NCBI GenBank assembly: GCA_947495775.1
Contig: CANMAQ010000012.1
Span: forward strand, 86,451 to 150,450
Length of the DNA: 64,000 nt
Direction: 5' to 3'
DNA from: Jejuia algarum
Lineage (GTDB): Bacteria > Bacteroidota > Bacteroidia > Flavobacteriales > Flavobacteriaceae
Below, piece after piece: positions 34,643 to 43,950 of this stretch; the first letter of the stretch is position 1; each line of letters starts with the position of its first letter. Below the pieces are notes generated by a model. That model did not search any database and was not told where the DNA came from. It was given only the letters and a program-made list of their open reading frames with translations. The position numbers were made by a program, and so were the translations under genes.

Positions 34643-36748
34643 ATGGAAAACATCACGAAGACTTTTAAATACGTTGATTACCTGTGGGACGACGAAAAAG
34701 CGGCAGCGTTAAATGACAATCAAGTAGAATTATTTTTGTACCGTTCAAACATCTTAGGTGCAGATTTAAGAATTACAAATTACGGAGGTGGAAACACGAG
34801 CTGTAAAACAATTGAAACAGATCCTTTAACAAATGAAGAAGTTGAGGTAATGTGGGTTAAAGGTTCTGGTGGAGACATAGGAACGTTAACGAGATCTGGT
34901 ATTGCAGGTCTTTACACAAAAAGATTAAGAGACTTAAAGAATGTTTACCAAGGATTACACGATGAAGATCGTATGGTAGGTCTTTTTAATCACTGTATTT
35001 ATGATTTAGACAGTAAAGCACCATCTATTGATACGCCTTTACATGGTTTATTACCTTTTGCACATATCGATCACTTACATCCAGATGCGTTAATTGCTGT
35101 TGCAGCTGCAGAAGATAGTGAGAAAGTAACCAAAGAGATTTGGGGAGATACTATGGGATGGGTGCCTTGGCAAAAGCCAGGTTTCGATTTAGGTTTACAG
35201 TTAGAAAAGTGTTTAGCAGATAACCCAGGTATTAGAGGTATCGTTTTAGGAAGCCACGGTTTATTTACATGGGGTGATACATCTTATGAATGTTATATGA
35301 ATAGTTTAGAAGTTATTGAAATGGCTTCAGACTATATCACAAAAAAGATCGAAGCTAATGGTCCTGTTTTTGGAGGTCAAAAAGTAGAGAGCTTACCACA
35401 AGAAGAACGTTTAGAAAAAGCGTCTCAATTAATGCCATTATTAAGAGGATTATGTTCTTCTGAAAATAGAATGATTGGACACTTCTCTGATACAGACGTG
35501 GTGATGGAATACATCAACAGTAATGATTTAGAAAGATTGGCACCTATGGGTACTTCTTGTCCAGATCACTTCTTGAGAACAAAAATTCAGCCTTTAGTAT
35601 TAGAATTAGATAAAAACGAAGATTTATCAGATTCAGATGCTATATTAAAGAAATTAGAGCCTGCATTTGCAGCTTACCGTCAAGAGTATGTAGATTATTA
35701 CAACACATGCAAAAAAGACAATAGCCCAGCAATACGTGATGCAAATCCAGTAATTATTATTTTCCCTGGAGTTGGTATGTTTAGTTTTGCAAAAAACAAG
35801 CAAACAACACGTGTGGCTAGTGAATTCTACATCAATGCTATTAACGTAATGCGTGGTGCAGAAGCGATTACTGCTTACACGTCTTTACCAAGACAAGAAG
35901 CATTTGATATAGAATACTGGTTATTAGAAGAGGCGAAATTACAACGTATGCCAAAAGAATTACCATTATCTCGTAAAGTAGCATTAGTTACTGGAGCAGG
36001 TGGTGGAATTGGTAAAGCTATCGCTGATAAATTAGCAGCTCAAGGTGCTAATGTTGTACTTACAGATATTAACGAAGAAGCACTTGTAGAAGCTAACGCT
36101 ACATACAAGCGTGATGTATCTACATATGCTGTATGTGATGTTACAAGCACAGAATCTATCGCAAGTGCTTACAAAAAAGCAATTTTAGAATTTGGTGGGG
36201 TAGATATCATTGTACATAGTGCTGGATTAGCGATCTCTAAACCAATTGAAGATACTACAGATAAAGATTGGAATATTTTACAAAGTATTCTTGTAAAAGG
36301 ACAGTTTGATTTAGCAAAACAATTTGCAGCAATCGCTCGTCAGCAAGGCCTTGGTGGTGATTACATCGCTATTGCAAGTAAAAACGGATTAGTAGCTGGA
36401 CCAAATAATGTTGCTTACGGTACTGCAAAAGCAGCACAACAGCACATGGTACGTTTATTAGCTGCTGAATTAGCAAAAGATAAAGTACGAGTAAATACAG
36501 TAAATCCAGATGGTGTTATTGTAGGTAGTAAAATATGGGAAGGTGCTTGGGCCGAAGGACGTGCTAAAGCAAACGGTATTACCGTAGAAGAATTACCAGC
36601 ATTTTACGCTAAGAGAAACTTATTACATGCTATCATCACTCCAGATGATATTGCAAACGGTGTATTCTCTTTAGTAGGTATTCTAGATAAGTCTACTGGA
36701 AACATTATTAATGTTGATGGTGGAATGGCGAATGCATTCGTAAGATAA
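34643..36748 (+). CDS. rhaEW: bifunctional L-rhamnulose-1-phosphate aldolase / L-lactaldehyde dehydrogenase
   Basis: This 701-residue fusion has an N-terminal class II aldolase domain (about residues 20-420). Metal-ligand histidines lie in DTPLHGLLPFAHIDHLHPDA, and LGSHGLFTWG follows. The C-terminal short-chain dehydrogenase domain (about 445-700) has the NAD motif VTGAGGGIGKAI and the catalytic pair YGTAK (Tyr-x3-Lys). In Bacteroidota this arrangement cleaves rhamnulose-1-phosphate to DHAP and L-lactaldehyde and oxidises the aldehyde to lactate. The neighbours rhaI, rhaK and lldD complete the route. A strong hairpin follows 31 bases after the stop, so this gene may be made in excess over the next ones. 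Confidence 0.92.
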   Translation: MENITKTFKYVDYLWDDEKAAALNDNQVELFLYRSNILGADLRITNYGGGNTSCKTIETDPLTNEEVEVMWVKGSGGDIGTLTRSGIAGLYTKRLRDLKNVYQGLHDEDRMVGLFNHCIYDLDSKAPSIDTPLHGLLPFAHIDHLHPDALIAVAAAEDSEKVTKEIWGDTMGWVPWQKPGFDLGLQLEKCLADNPGIRGIVLGSHGLFTWGDTSYECYMNSLEVIEMASDYITKKIEANGPVFGGQKVESLPQEERLEKASQLMPLLRGLCSSENRMIGHFSDTDVVMEYINSNDLERLAPMGTSCPDHFLRTKIQPLVLELDKNEDLSDSDAILKKLEPAFAAYRQEYVDYYNTCKKDNSPAIRDANPVIIIFPGVGMFSFAKNKQTTRVASEFYINAINVMRGAEAITAYTSLPRQEAFDIEYWLLEEAKLQRMPKELPLSRKVALVTGAGGGIGKAIADKLAAQGANVVLTDINEEALVEANATYKRDVSTYAVCDVTSTESIASAYKKAILEFGGVDIIVHSAGLAISKPIEDTTDKDWNILQSILVKGQFDLAKQFAAIARQQGLGGDYIAIASKNGLVAGPNNVAYGTAKAAQQHMVRLLAAELAKDKVRVNTVNPDGVIVGSKIWEGAWAEGRAKANGITVEELPAFYAKRNLLHAIITPDDIANGVFSLVGILDKSTGNIINVDGGMANAFVR

Positions 36749-36779
36749 GTTTTTAACATCCAATTAATTTTATAGAAGC

Positions 36780-36822
36780 ATACTTCCATAAACATACCTT
36801 ATGTTTTTGGAAGTATCTTTTT
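36780..36822 (+). terminator. internal hairpin terminator between rhaEW and rhaI
   Basis: A 17-base stem (36780-36796 with 36800-36816, one mismatch) with a 3-base loop is followed by CTTTTTG. It would be a strong terminator, yet it lies inside the rhamnose gene block, 24 bases before the rhaI start. It could cause partial termination or stabilise the 3' end of the upstream message. Confidence 0.8.
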
Positions 36823-36845
36823 GATTTTTAAAGAAGTCAATACAA

Positions 36846-38126
36846 ATGAAAATAAATCAAGATCAAGTATCAGAATCAAACAAATCAGGATTAGACAATC
36901 ATAAAGATAATTTTGATTTTTTAGCCAATAAGTTAACCAAGCAAGGTAAAGATGTTAATGCAATAGTATCTAAGTTAGCAGACTTTCAAGTTGCAATACC
37001 AAGTTGGGCTTTAGGAGCAGGTGGAACGCGTTTTGGGCGTTTTTCTTTTTATGGAGAACCTTCTAGTCTAGAACAAAAGATTGAAGATATAGGTGTGTTA
37101 CATAGCTTAACACAAACTGCTGGAGCGGTATCATTACACATTCCATGGGACATCCCTTCTGATTATGCTGCAATTAAAGAGCAAGCAGATGCTTTAAATA
37201 TAAAGTTTGATGCTGTAAACTCTAATACATTCCAAGATCAAAAAGATGCTGGCGAAACGTACAAGTACGGGTCTTTAAGCAATACAAGCCAAGCCGTAAG
37301 AGAGCAGGCTATACAACACAACTTAGACGTTATTAAAATTGGTGACAAATTAGGGTCTAAAGCCTTAACTGTATGGTTAGCCGATGGGTCTTGTTTCCCA
37401 GGACAAAATAACTTCCAAACAGCGTTTCAAAATACACAAGACAGTTTAATTGATATTTACAAAGGGTTACCAGACGATTGGAAACTATTAGTAGAGTACA
37501 AGCCTTACGAGCCAAACTTCTACAGTACAGTTATCCAAGATTGGGGAGCGTCTTTAATGTTAGCTAATGGTTGTGGCGATAAAGCATACACTTTAGTAGA
37601 TTTAGGACACCACTTACCAAACTCTAACATCGAACAAATCGTTTCTATCTTACAATTAAAAGGTAAATTAGGTGGTTTCCACTTTAATGATAGTAAGTAC
37701 GGTGATGACGATTTAACAGTAGGAAGTATCAAACCTTATGCGTTGTTCTTAATTTTCAACGAATTGGTATACGGTATGGAAAACAATCCTCAAAACCCAG
37801 ATTTAGCATGGATGATCGATGCAAGTCATAACGTAAAAGATCCATTAGAAGATTTAATTCAATCTTTAGAAGCGATACAAGAAGCATACGCTAAAGCGAT
37901 GTTAATTGACCAAAAGGAGTTAAAAGCAGCACAATTAGATAATGATGTTGTAAAATGTCAAGAGATTTTACAAGGAGCATACAGAACAGACGTTAGACCA
38001 TTATTAGAAAAAGCGCGTTTAAACGCTGGTGGTGTATTAAGTCCTATCAATGCGTACAGAAGTTTAGATGTAAGAGGGCAATTAATTAAAGAAAGAGGTA
38101 GAAATACTGTAGCAACAGGGCTATAA
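36846..38126 (+). CDS. rhaI: L-rhamnose isomerase
   Basis: This 426-residue protein is a TIM-barrel sugar isomerase of the RhaI type (not the E. coli RhaA type). It has the SWALGAGGTRFGRF segment near residue 55, VEYKPYEPNFY near 218, LVDLGHHLPN near 253 and GFHFNDSKYGDDDL near 279, which supply the divalent metal ligands and substrate contacts. It converts L-rhamnose to L-rhamnulose in the cytoplasm. It follows the aldolase fusion by 97 bases, across a hairpin, and is 10 bases ahead of rhamnulokinase. The rhamnose would come from the GH106 enzymes encoded earlier in the window. Confidence 0.92.
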   Translation: MKINQDQVSESNKSGLDNHKDNFDFLANKLTKQGKDVNAIVSKLADFQVAIPSWALGAGGTRFGRFSFYGEPSSLEQKIEDIGVLHSLTQTAGAVSLHIPWDIPSDYAAIKEQADALNIKFDAVNSNTFQDQKDAGETYKYGSLSNTSQAVREQAIQHNLDVIKIGDKLGSKALTVWLADGSCFPGQNNFQTAFQNTQDSLIDIYKGLPDDWKLLVEYKPYEPNFYSTVIQDWGASLMLANGCGDKAYTLVDLGHHLPNSNIEQIVSILQLKGKLGGFHFNDSKYGDDDLTVGSIKPYALFLIFNELVYGMENNPQNPDLAWMIDASHNVKDPLEDLIQSLEAIQEAYAKAMLIDQKELKAAQLDNDVVKCQEILQGAYRTDVRPLLEKARLNAGGVLSPINAYRSLDVRGQLIKERGRNTVATGL

Positions 38127-38136
38127 TATATAGAGT

Positions 38137-39507
38137 ATGAAAAACGTAACAGCTGTTTTTGATATAGGAAAAACGAATAAAAAGTTTTTTCTTTTTGATA
38201 AAGATTTTAAAGAAGTACATAAAGAATACATTTCGTTCGACGAAATAGAAGACGAGGACGGGCATCCAACAGAAGATCTTGCTGCATTGCAAAAATGGCT
38301 CAAAGAGGTGTTTAACCGTATCCTTACCGCTAAAAAGTTTAGAGTTAAAGCCATTAACTTTTCAACTTACGGTGCTAGTTTTGTGCATTTAGATGAAAAT
38401 GGTAATCCTGTAACACCACTTTACAACTATACAAAGCCTTTACCAGACGAGGTGGTTTCTTCTTTTTTCGAAGCCTATGGCCCTAAAGAAGATTTCTTGC
38501 AACAAACAGGATGTGCAGATTTAAGCATGTTAAATTCTGGATTGCAATTGTACTGGTTAAAGACCACAAAACCTGAAGTCTTTAAAAAGATTAAGTACTC
38601 TTTACACTTACCACAGTATTTAAGTTACGTTTTTACAGGTATTCCTTTAAGTGAATATACCAGTATTGGTTGTCATACAGCACTTTGGGATTATGCCGAG
38701 AAAGATTACCACTTGTGGGTATATAAAGAAGGATTAGATAAAATATTGCCGCCTATCGTGTCTACAGAAACTAGTATTAATATGAATTACAACGGTAATC
38801 GTATTAAAATTGGTGTAGGTATACACGATAGTTCTGCGGCTTTATTACCTTATGTAAGAAGTATTAAGAAAAAATTTATTTTAGTCTCTACAGGAACTTG
38901 GAGTATTGCCTTTAATCCGTTTACTGAAAATCCAATTTCAAAAGACACTAACGATAGTGATGCCATTAATTACATGCGTATTAATGGGAAACCTGTTAAA
39001 GCAGCACGACTATTCTTAGGAAATGAATATAAATTACAGGTACAAAAGTTAAACGAACGTTATGGTGTAGATGACGATTACCATAGAAATGTGAAGTTTA
39101 ATTACGATACGTATTTTGAATTGATCAAGGATTTTAAACATGCCTTTAAATGGGAAGGTTTAGAAGACGAAGATATGCCTGCAGAAACTCATATTACATT
39201 TACGAAATATGAACATGCCTACCATCAATTAATGACAGAGTTGGTATTGTTACAAATAAAATGTATTAAAAAAGCTATAGGTGAAGACACTATTAGCAGA
39301 TTGTATGTAGATGGTGGTTTTAGTGATAACGACCTATACATTAAATTACTTTCTCATTATTTTAGAGATAAGAAATTAAGAACAACACAGGCCTCATTAG
39401 GGTCTGCATTAGGTGCAGCGATATCTATTTCAGATACACGCCTAAATTCTAAATTCTTAAAAAAGAATTACGCACTTAAAAAGCACGTACCGTTTATTGT
39501 AAGTTAG
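38137..39507 (+). CDS. rhaK: L-rhamnulokinase (FGGY family)
   Basis: This 456-residue FGGY sugar kinase has the N-terminal phosphate-binding FDIGKTNKK (residues 7-15) and the substrate region NFSTYGASFVHLDENG near 73-88. GIHDSSAALLPYV lies near 229, and the C-terminal ATP-site motif YVDGGFSDNDLYIKLL near 390. It phosphorylates L-rhamnulose at O1. Its position 10 bases after rhaI and next to the rhamnulose-1-phosphate aldolase gene makes the specificity secure, although fuculokinase-like members share the fold. Confidence 0.9.
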   Translation: MKNVTAVFDIGKTNKKFFLFDKDFKEVHKEYISFDEIEDEDGHPTEDLAALQKWLKEVFNRILTAKKFRVKAINFSTYGASFVHLDENGNPVTPLYNYTKPLPDEVVSSFFEAYGPKEDFLQQTGCADLSMLNSGLQLYWLKTTKPEVFKKIKYSLHLPQYLSYVFTGIPLSEYTSIGCHTALWDYAEKDYHLWVYKEGLDKILPPIVSTETSINMNYNGNRIKIGVGIHDSSAALLPYVRSIKKKFILVSTGTWSIAFNPFTENPISKDTNDSDAINYMRINGKPVKAARLFLGNEYKLQVQKLNERYGVDDDYHRNVKFNYDTYFELIKDFKHAFKWEGLEDEDMPAETHITFTKYEHAYHQLMTELVLLQIKCIKKAIGEDTISRLYVDGGFSDNDLYIKLLSHYFRDKKLRTTQASLGSALGAAISISDTRLNSKFLKKNYALKKHVPFIVS

Positions 39508-39583
39508 TGCTAAATAGAGGCATACCTAAAACGGGATGTGTACAAGATTAAGAGAAAAGTTTTAAATTAAAAAATAAAAAGAT

Positions 39584-40732
39584 ATGGCTTTAAAGTTCGA
39601 TACGCGTTATCCATCAGTAGATGACTTAAGAACGAGAGCAAAGCAAAAGATTCCAAAATTTGCTTTTGAATATTTAGATGGTGGGTGTAATGAAGATGTC
39701 AATTTAATTCGCAATACCTCCGAATTAAGAGAGGTGCAGCTAAAGCCAAACTATCTAAGAAAGCACCATGGCTCGTCTCAAAAAACCAATTTATTTGGTA
39801 TAGAGTACGATGCGCCTTTTGGTATTGCCCCAGTAGGGTTACAAGGACTCATGTGGCCTAATTCTCCAGAAATTTTAGCTAAAGCAGCTTTCGAACACAA
39901 TATTCCGTTTATTCTAAGTACAGTAACCACTACAAGTATAGAGCGTGCTGCAGAATTAACAGAAGGTAAGGCTTGGTTTCAATTGTACCATCCTACCGAA
40001 GACAGCCTTAGAGATGATATTATTAAGCGTGCAGAAGCAGCAGAATGCCCTGTTTTGGTTATTCTTTGTGATGTGCCTAGTTTTGGGTTTAGACCAAGAG
40101 ATATTAGAAATGGTTTGGCCATGCCACCAAAGATGAATATCACGAATATCTTACAAGCTTTTGGAAGACCACATTGGAGTTTACAAACTTTAAAACACGG
40201 TATTCCTAATTTCGCGAATTTATTACCATATATGCCTAAAAATTTAGACTTAAAACAATTAGGTAAGTTTATGGATCAAACCTTTTCTGGACGTCTTAAT
40301 GAAGACAAAATTAAGCCAATTCGCGATATGTGGAAAGGCAAATTAGTCTTAAAAGGTGTCGCTTCTGAATATGATGCCGAGCAAGCCATTCGTTTAGGTT
40401 TAGATGGAATTATTGTGTCTAACCACGGTGGGCGTCAATTAGACGCTGGAGAATCTACCATTAAACCACTAGCTACTATAGCAGAAAAGTATGGAGACCA
40501 AATAGAAGTGATGATGGATAGTGGTGTACGCTCAGGACCAGACATTGCCAGAGCTATGGCTAGTGGTGCTAAATTTACATTTATGGGACGCTCATTCATG
40601 TATGGCGTATCTGCTTTAGGGAATAAAGGTGGCGATCATACCATTTCGTTATTAAAAACGGAATTACAGCAGGTTATGGAACAATTGTGTTGTGAAAAAA
40701 CATCCGATTTTCCAGAGCACCTTGTGAAATAA
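39584..40732 (+). CDS. lldD: FMN-dependent L-lactate dehydrogenase (alpha-hydroxyacid oxidase family)
   Basis: This 382-residue protein is a FMN-binding TIM barrel with family motifs FAFEYLDGGCNEDVN near residue 27, FGIAPVGLQGLMWPN near 79, IVSNHGGRQLDAG near 281 (catalytic His plus substrate-binding Arg), and MDSGVRSGPDIARAMASGA near 311. Members oxidise L-lactate to pyruvate and pass electrons to the respiratory chain. The rhamnose route upstream yields L-lactaldehyde and then lactate, so this enzyme closes the pathway to pyruvate. Related 2-hydroxyacid oxidases are an alternative, but the context favours lactate. Confidence 0.87.
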   Translation: MALKFDTRYPSVDDLRTRAKQKIPKFAFEYLDGGCNEDVNLIRNTSELREVQLKPNYLRKHHGSSQKTNLFGIEYDAPFGIAPVGLQGLMWPNSPEILAKAAFEHNIPFILSTVTTTSIERAAELTEGKAWFQLYHPTEDSLRDDIIKRAEAAECPVLVILCDVPSFGFRPRDIRNGLAMPPKMNITNILQAFGRPHWSLQTLKHGIPNFANLLPYMPKNLDLKQLGKFMDQTFSGRLNEDKIKPIRDMWKGKLVLKGVASEYDAEQAIRLGLDGIIVSNHGGRQLDAGESTIKPLATIAEKYGDQIEVMMDSGVRSGPDIARAMASGAKFTFMGRSFMYGVSALGNKGGDHTISLLKTELQQVMEQLCCEKTSDFPEHLVK

Positions 40733-40758
40733 AAAAACAAACACAAACTAAATAAAAT

Positions 40759-42144
40759 ATGAGTGAAACAGCAGTAGAAATAGAAGATGTTGGTGGTGGC
40801 GAATTCGAAAGAAGCCCAATACCAACTTCAAAATTAAAAGGTTGGAAATCTTTTTTAGGGATGTATGCTGGAGAGCATGCCGCAGGTACAGAATTTATGA
40901 TTGGTCCTTTGTTTTTAGCAGCAGGTGCCAGTTTAAAAGATTTAATCTTTGGATTACTTATAGGTAATATATTAGCCATACTTACATGGCGGTATTTAGT
41001 AGCGCCTATAGCTGTATCTAGTAAACTAACCTTGTACTACCAATTAGAAAAAATTGCAGGAAAACATCTAGTAAAAGTGTATAATGTAGTTAATGGTGTA
41101 CTCTTCTGTTTTTTAGCTGGAGCTATGATTACGGTGTCTGCTAGTGCTGTTGGTATTCCTTTTGATGTAAATTTCACGGTTCCTGAATCTATTCTTGGAT
41201 TAAGTACACCTGCATTTTCTACTATTGTAATTATTGTAGGCTTAGTAATGACAATTGTAGCCGCTGCAGGATATAATACAGTGTCTAAATTCGCGAATAT
41301 TGCTGCGCCTTGGATGATTGTTGTTTTTGCGGCTTGTGGTTTATCTGCATTAACTCAAATGGAAGTTGATTCTTGGGAGCGTTTATTAACAGAGTGGGAT
41401 AAAGGTGTAAGCGTTGTACAGGCTGCAAACGGTAAAGTAGATTTTGGATTCTGGAAGATTGTAGTGTTCTCATGGTTATGTAATGCTGCGATGCACTTTG
41501 GAATGGCCGATTTATCGATCATGCGTTTTGCTAAAGATGTACGCGCAGGATGGGGCCCTTCTATAGGTATGTTTTTAGGACATTATATGGCATGGATCTG
41601 TGCCTCTTTTATGTTAGCCGCTCAAATTAAACTAACAGGAGATATCTCTGCTAATCCAGGAGCTTTAGCATGGAGCGCTGTGGGGTGGACAGGAATTATC
41701 TGTGTGATTGTAGCAGGTTGGACTACAGCGAACCCTACCATTTACCGTGCAGGTTTAGCATTTCAAAGTTTATTCCCTTCTAATGCAAAAACCTATTCAG
41801 GTGTTATTTTAGCAGGTGTAATAGCTACTGTAGCTGGTATATTCCCAGCATTGTCAAGTCAATTACTTGGTTTTGTAGGGTTATATGGTACTATCTTAGG
41901 CCCTATGGGTGGGGTTATTTTTGTAAACCACTATTTAGCGAAAAAGATGAACTTTACACAAGATTATGCCGAAGGAAAAGGGTCGAGTTTTAATACAGCT
42001 GTGTTATTAGCTTGGGTTATACCAGTAGCTCTAGGTTTATATTTTATCTTTACAAAAGACGTTTTTGCAGCCTATGCCGTAATACCATGTTGGATTGCTT
42101 CTAGTGCATTATATGTCCTTATTATGAAACTTCAAAAATCTTAA
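40759..42144 (+). CDS. NCS1-like (purine-cytosine permease family) transporter
   Basis: This 461-residue integral membrane protein has about 12 hydrophobic helices and an N-terminal stretch (GWKSFLGMYAGEHAAGTEFMIGPLFLAAG) that resembles the NCS1 permease core. The family classically imports nucleobases and related compounds. Here it is the fifth gene of a rhamnose catabolic block, after lldD, so the physiological cargo may be rhamnose or a related metabolite. No other sugar transporter is visible in the window. It ends 3 bases before a 55-residue membrane protein. Confidence 0.72.
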   Translation: MSETAVEIEDVGGGEFERSPIPTSKLKGWKSFLGMYAGEHAAGTEFMIGPLFLAAGASLKDLIFGLLIGNILAILTWRYLVAPIAVSSKLTLYYQLEKIAGKHLVKVYNVVNGVLFCFLAGAMITVSASAVGIPFDVNFTVPESILGLSTPAFSTIVIIVGLVMTIVAAAGYNTVSKFANIAAPWMIVVFAACGLSALTQMEVDSWERLLTEWDKGVSVVQAANGKVDFGFWKIVVFSWLCNAAMHFGMADLSIMRFAKDVRAGWGPSIGMFLGHYMAWICASFMLAAQIKLTGDISANPGALAWSAVGWTGIICVIVAGWTTANPTIYRAGLAFQSLFPSNAKTYSGVILAGVIATVAGIFPALSSQLLGFVGLYGTILGPMGGVIFVNHYLAKKMNFTQDYAEGKGSSFNTAVLLAWVIPVALGLYFIFTKDVFAAYAVIPCWIASSALYVLIMKLQKS

Positions 42145-42147
42145 ATT

Positions 42148-42315
42148 ATGAAAATACTAAAATTAATTAGTGGCGTATCTATAGCTGTTTTAATATTATT
42201 GGTGAGTATACTTTCATTTTTAGGAAAGATGGAAGCCAGTACTGTAAAAGTACTCATGCTAATAGGAACATTACTTTGGTTTGCTGCAACGCCTTTCTGG
42301 ATGAAAGAAGAGTAG
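42148..42315 (+). CDS. small two-helix membrane protein, possible transporter partner
   Basis: This 55-residue protein begins 3 bases after the permease stop. It has two hydrophobic segments (about residues 5-25 and 33-50) and a charged tail (MKEE). I read it directly from the sequence; it is short and no family is recognised. The spacing suggests translational coupling and co-expression with the permease. It could be a stabilising subunit, but nothing proves interaction. Confidence 0.6.
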   Translation: MKILKLISGVSIAVLILLVSILSFLGKMEASTVKVLMLIGTLLWFAATPFWMKEE

Positions 42316-42429
42316 TAGAAGACGTAAAAAATCACTATTACCGTTCATTGTGGTACTTCCATACCTGTAGAGACTATTGCTGCATATGTATGTGAAATAC
42401 TTTAAACTGTAACGGTATAGATATTATAT

Positions 42430-42471
42430 AAAAAAGGCACTGTACATAATACTTGTTCAGTGCCTTTTTTT
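42430..42471. terminator. bidirectional rho-independent terminator
   Basis: GGCACTG (42436-42442) pairs exactly with CAGTGCC (42458-42464), extended by A and T runs on both sides and ending in seven T. It lies between the rhamnose block and the convergent csbD-like gene and can serve both. Confidence 0.88.
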
Positions 42472-42578
42472 GTATGTCTAATACATTTTTTTTTAAGACT
42501 TAGACTCTAAATGCGTTAATTACATTTCGAAAACAGTTACTTTTTATTGGTATGTAACTACGGAAAGCACGTTTTATA

Positions 42579-42779
42579 TTAGTATTTTAAGTCTTCTAAG
42601 AACGCGTTAACATTTGCTTTAGATTCACCAGTACGTTTCTGAATTTTTCCTAACAATTCATCTTCCTTGCCTTCTGCATAATCCAAATCATCGTCTGTTA
42701 GTACTCCCCATTTTTGTTTTAATTTTCCTTTTGCAATATTCCAGTTGCCTTTTGCTTTATCTTGCCATGGTTTCGACAT
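42579..42779 (-). CDS. CsbD-family stress protein
   Basis: This 66-residue protein has the CsbD pattern WQDKAKGNWNIAKGKLKQKWG and DDDLDYAEGKEDELLGKIQKRTG. It is small, hydrophilic and probably cytoplasmic. CsbD proteins are induced by general and envelope stress in many bacteria; their molecular role is not settled. It is read toward the terminator at 42430 and stands next to the MscS channel gene, which fits a stress-related neighbourhood. Confidence 0.88.
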   Translation of the reverse strand: MSKPWQDKAKGNWNIAKGKLKQKWGVLTDDDLDYAEGKEDELLGKIQKRTGESKANVNAFLEDLKY

Positions 42780-42921
42780 AATTATTTGATTTTAAGGTTA
42801 CAAAGAGCTACTTTAACTCTATGTTTTAAAACTACAAAAACATAATTTTAAATCGTATCGCAAAGCATCAAGAATGTAATGCAAAACCTAAATAACTCAA
42901 TAATAAACGAATAGAGCACAT

Positions 42922-43833
42922 TTATGAGACCTTGGTTTCACCTGGATCTTTTTTAACTCGTAAGGGAATGTCCTCTTCATTGCCATAGAGTTTTAATTCT
43001 GTAATATCCGCTGGTAAATAGAAGCCTTCTTGTTCTAAGGTTTCTTTAATTTTTCTAATAAGATTACCTCTAACTACAATAGCAGATTTTCTATAGTCTT
43101 TGGTATTTACCCAGAAATAAACTTTAAGGTTGACGGTGCTGGCAGCAAGTTCGTTTTCAAAAACAAAATTTTCGTGTGCATCATCGTGGACTATAAACTC
43201 ATTAGTGTCTAAAATGGTTTGAATGATATGTTTTGCATCCTCAATATCATCTTCATACCCAATACCAACACTAAAATCATTTCTAAAAAAGCCATCAGCA
43301 GTATAATTTTCAACGGGTTTCGTCAATACATCACTATTGGGGACATATATGTCACGGCCATCGAAGGTTTTAATGTGCATATATCTAAAATTTAATGCTT
43401 TGATCTTACCAAAGAGCTCACCCACTTTAATGGTATCATTAATGTTGAATGGTCTGTTAAAGGCAAGAATAATACCTGCTAAAAAATTCTTTCCTATATC
43501 TTGAAATGCAAAACCTAAAACGATGGCGACACCACCAGCGGCGGTTAGTATACCTGTAGCCACGCCGTCTAAACCAGCGACTTGTAAAGCTAGTAATATG
43601 GCAATAGTTATAAATACAAATTTTATAGCCTGAGCAAGAAAGCGCGCCATTAAAGGATCTTCTGCCTTTTTTAGGACTCTTCGTTTATAGAAATTTGTCA
43701 AAAAACGAGCAACCAATACCCCTGCAATAATGACCAATATACTTAAAGCGATTCTGGGTAGAGTCGTGATAAAACTATTGTAGTAATCTGCCAAAGTAGT
43801 AGAGAGTATTTCGGATGGAGGTGTTGTTTTCAT
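42922..43833 (-). CDS. small-conductance mechanosensitive channel (MscS family)
   Basis: This 303-residue protein has three membrane helices in the first 125 residues. The pore helix has the glycine/alanine-rich stretch AAGGVAIVLGFAFQDIGKNFLAG (about 98-120). The beta domain follows with IKVGELFGKIKALNFRYMHIKTFDGRDIYVPNS (about 140-172), then a cytoplasmic alpha/beta domain. Length and order match MscS (286 residues in E. coli). It opens under membrane tension and lets out solutes on osmotic down-shock. It lies on the minus strand with csbD, apparently as separate transcripts. Confidence 0.92.
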   Translation of the reverse strand: MKTTPPSEILSTTLADYYNSFITTLPRIALSILVIIAGVLVARFLTNFYKRRVLKKAEDPLMARFLAQAIKFVFITIAILLALQVAGLDGVATGILTAAGGVAIVLGFAFQDIGKNFLAGIILAFNRPFNINDTIKVGELFGKIKALNFRYMHIKTFDGRDIYVPNSDVLTKPVENYTADGFFRNDFSVGIGYEDDIEDAKHIIQTILDTNEFIVHDDAHENFVFENELAASTVNLKVYFWVNTKDYRKSAIVVRGNLIRKIKETLEQEGFYLPADITELKLYGNEEDIPLRVKKDPGETKVS

Positions 43834-43950
43834 AATGGTTGTTAGGAATAAAATGATAAAATGACTTTATTGTTTGATGTAATTAGATTGTACGCAGAAG
43901 GGTAAAAGTGTAATCATACAACATGTTTAAGTTGTGGTAGAAAATGGATT

